18,116 nucleotides of DNA from Bacteroidota bacterium (GTDB lineage: Bacteria > Bacteroidota > Bacteroidia > UKL13-3): positions 1 through 18,116 of the forward strand of contig RGVD01000027.1 of NCBI GenBank assembly GCA_010027395.1, given 5' to 3'. The notes below the pieces were generated by a model. The model searched no databases. It saw nothing but the letters and a program-made list of their open reading frames with translations, and was not told the DNA's origin. Position 1 is the first letter of the stretch; each line of letters starts with the position of its first letter. The translations under genes were made by a program, and so were the position numbers. Shown piece by piece: positions 16,696 to 18,116 of this stretch.

Positions 16696-17031
16696 TTAAA
16701 AGATTTCAATCAGACCATAAACATCTTGATGTTCAAGTTCAATAATAGCTTGTTTGTATGCAACCAATTTTTGAATTAAATAATCAGTTGATTGATTTCC
16801 TGTTTTAAAAAGAATTACCTTAGGAGGAAATCCTTTTAAAGTTAATAAATCAATAAAATCTTCATCATTGGTAACAATAATAAAATTATTCTTCTTGGCA
16901 TATTCCCAAATCAAGGTATCCTTAGAAGGTTGTTCAAGATTAGTTTTATTTACATGAATTGAATCTGGATAAAATTCAAGTAATGGTTTTACTATCCTCC
17001 ATGATATATTTTCATCAATTAGCAGTTTCAT
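16696..17031 (-). CDS. DUF5615 PIN-like toxin
   Basis: This 111-residue protein fits the DUF5615 (Mut7-C/PIN-like) family. D6, E7 and N8 (MKLLIDENIS) form the first acidic cluster. D38 and TNDEDF (D56, D58) complete a PIN-type acidic site, and GFPPKVILFKTGNQST is the family hallmark. Proteins of this kind are predicted RNases paired with DUF433 antitoxins. Its start overlaps the antitoxin stop by 4 nt (ATGA), as expected for translational coupling in a toxin-antitoxin operon. Length is normal and no lesion is visible. It is probably neutralised by its DUF433 partner. Confidence 0.88.
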   Translation of the reverse strand: MKLLIDENISWRIVKPLLEFYPDSIHVNKTNLEQPSKDTLIWEYAKKNNFIIVTNDEDFIDLLTLKGFPPKVILFKTGNQSTDYLIQKLVAYKQAIIELEHQDVYGLIEIF

Positions 17032-17261
17032 CGATCAGCTGCAACATATTTTATGAGTTCTTCTCGATGCGAGGCAAATGACAAAGCAGCCAAAATATGT
17101 TCTTCTTTTATGGATGGGAAATCGTCAATTATTTGCTGATGTGTCATGCCAGATGCAAGCCATTGCAAAATATCTACAACAGCTATACGTGTTCCATTAA
17201 TACATGGTTTGCCAAAACGTATTTCGGGATTAATGGATATATATTTTTCGAGATTTTGCAT
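17028..17261 (-). CDS. DUF433 antitoxin
   Basis: This 77-residue DUF433 protein has the family motifs YISINPEIRFGKPCINGTRIAV and VVDILQWLASGMTHQQIIDDFPSI, which form a winged or HTH-type DNA-binding fold. EEHILAALSFASHREE ends the domain. DUF433 proteins act as antitoxins and probably repress their own operon. The start at 17261 lies 28 bp after the stop of the aspS copy. A TAnnTTTG match on the minus strand (17300-17293, inside the last aspS codons) could be its promoter, though without an evident -33 element. Confidence 0.88.
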   Translation of the reverse strand: MQNLEKYISINPEIRFGKPCINGTRIAVVDILQWLASGMTHQQIIDDFPSIKEEHILAALSFASHREELIKYVAADR

Positions 17262-17289
17262 ACACGAATTTATTTGATTTTCAATTAAA

Positions 17290-18112
17290 CTACAAACCTA
17301 ACTCTTTCTTTTGCTTGGCATCTATTTCGCTTGGTGCATCTATCATCACATCGCGGCCGCTATTGTTTTTAGGGAAGGCAATAAAATCACGTATAATACT
17401 TTCTCCACCAAACAAACTGCACAACCTATCAAAACCAAATGCAATACCACCATGAGGAGGTGCGCCAAATTCAAATGCATTCATCAAAAAGCCAAACTGT
17501 GCTTGCGCTTCTTCAGCTGTAAATCCAAGTATGTTAAACATTTTAGCTTGCAATTCTTTATTGAAAATACGTATGGAACCACCGCCAACTTCTACACCAT
17601 TAATTACCATATCATAAGCATTGGCTCTCACTGCACCTAGGTTTGTCTCAAGCAATGGAATATCTTCTGGCTTAGGCGCAGTAAAAGGATGGTGCATTGC
17701 AAACCAACGGTTTTCTTCTTCGTTAAACTCTAACAAAGGAAAATCGGTAACCCACAAACATGAATAGGTGTCATTGTTTCTTAGACCTAATCGTGTGCCC
17801 ATTTCAAGCCTTAGTTCGCTCAGTGCTTTGCGGGTTTTATCTGCCTGTCCTGCCATTATTAGCATCAGGTCACCATGTTTTTAGGGTAGCTTCATCATAA
17901 AATTTATCTACAGATGATTTAATGCTTCCATCAGCATTCACCCTAGCATATACCAGTCCGCTTGCACCAATTTGTGGGCGTTTAACAAAATCGGTTAATT
18001 CATCTAATTGTTTACGTGTGTATTCGGCACAGCCTTTTGCACAGATACCTACTACTAATTCTGCATTGTCGAAAACGGGGAAACCTGCGGGTAACGGAGA
18101 CGTTGCATGCAA
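17290..18112 (-). pseudogene. aspS: Aspartyl-tRNA synthetase C-terminal half, deletion/frameshifted and cut at window end
   Basis: The minus strand encodes the GAD and C-terminal catalytic parts of class IIb AspRS. They are FPVFDNAELVVGICAKGCAEYTRK, FVKRPQIGASGLVYARVNADG, VDKFYDEATLKTW, then (new frame) MLIMAGQADKTRKALSELRL, MHHPFTAPKPEDIP, VGGGSIRIFN, GGIAFGFDRLCSLFGGESIIRD (class II motif 3) and the C-terminus KKELGL. Between KTW and GDLMLIMAG the family normally has about eight residues (AExFGAKP). Here the sequence jumps directly, consistent with a deletion of about 26 nt between TGG repeats, and the frame is lost at the TGA at 17870-17872. Upstream of GFPVFD the protein match ends at a palindrome, and the N-terminal half is absent. 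A functional aspS must exist elsewhere, or the assembly contains an error here. Confidence 0.92.
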
Positions 18113-18116
18113 CGTC
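18099..18116. repeat. Perfect 18-bp palindrome at the window end
   Basis: GACGTTGCATGCAACGTC is its own reverse complement and occupies the last 18 bases. It resembles the dispersed palindromic repeats that interrupt many bacterial genomes and often end contigs. The aspS protein match begins only after it. Confidence 0.85.

Larger units (their letters stand above)
16593..17343. repeat. 54-bp direct repeats of the aspS 3' end bracketing a toxin-antitoxin pair
   Basis: The two copies (16593-16646 and 17290-17343) are direct repeats 697 bp apart, with the DUF433/DUF5615 operon between them. This is the arrangement left when DNA enters at the end of a gene and rebuilds that end, or by homologous recombination through the aspS end. 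No recombinase gene is present, so the mechanism is unknown. Confidence 0.75.

Noticed and set aside
17097..17288. Plus-strand ORF opposite the antitoxin
   Set aside because: It lies wholly antisense to the DUF433 gene and has no recognisable motif.
13674..18116. CRISPR array, tRNA attachment site or transposase explaining the accessory region
   Set aside because: No spaced repeats, no tRNA-like sequence and no transposase or integrase motifs were found in either strand.

Overview
The window looks like a Bacteroidota (Bacteroidetes) chromosome fragment, probably Chitinophagales- or Sphingobacteriales-like. This is inferred from the gene content: a LruC-domain surface protein, OmpA and SPFH proteins, a heme-type TonB receptor, a LytTR two-component pair and DUF433/DUF5615. 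AT-rich translation leaders without clear Shine-Dalgarno sequences and several TAnnTTTG promoter-like boxes agree with it. The window starts inside the LruC gene and ends exactly on an 18-bp perfect palindrome, so it may be a whole contig that stopped at a repeat.

Positions 1-13673 are mostly ordinary cell-envelope and housekeeping genes. They are a truncated LruC surface protein (+), a convergent TPR-like lipoprotein (-), an OmpA-family protein with a small membrane protein and dnaK (+), maf (-), a YffB/ArsC-like thioredoxin-fold protein, a UMF1/Atg22-type MFS permease followed at 6 bp by a LutA-like CCG-domain protein, an unrecognised single-helix protein, a heme/hemoglobin-type TonB-dependent receptor broken by a +1 frameshift near 11690, and an SPFH/prohibitin-like membrane protein. 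Hairpin terminators follow the LruC gene, dnaK, the TonB receptor and the SPFH gene.

From 13674 to the end the window becomes accessory in character. A hairpin-rich block with repeated GTCGGG/CCCGAC words lies next to a decayed piece of an aspartyl-tRNA synthetase gene (aspS codons on the minus strand, 13877-14015). A LytTR cassette follows: a small degenerate LytS-like kinase overlapping by ATGA with a LytTR response regulator, then an outer-membrane beta-barrel protein. Next come a possible 30-residue ORF with its own terminator, a second aspS fragment (the last 17 codons plus stop, 16593-16646) and a DUF5615/DUF433 toxin-antitoxin pair on the minus strand. The last gene is a third, larger aspS copy, itself broken by a deletion/frameshift near 17870 and cut by the palindrome at the window end.

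The most interesting signal is this repeated aspS material. Three non-identical aspS pieces, all in the same orientation, bracket two small cassettes (regulator plus porin, and toxin-antitoxin). Many differences between copies are synonymous, so the pieces look like remnants of diverged aspS alleles rather than fresh duplications. Inference: the 3' part of aspS has served as a recombination or integration anchor where cargo accumulates. No integrase, transposase, CRISPR array, tRNA or rRNA gene was seen.
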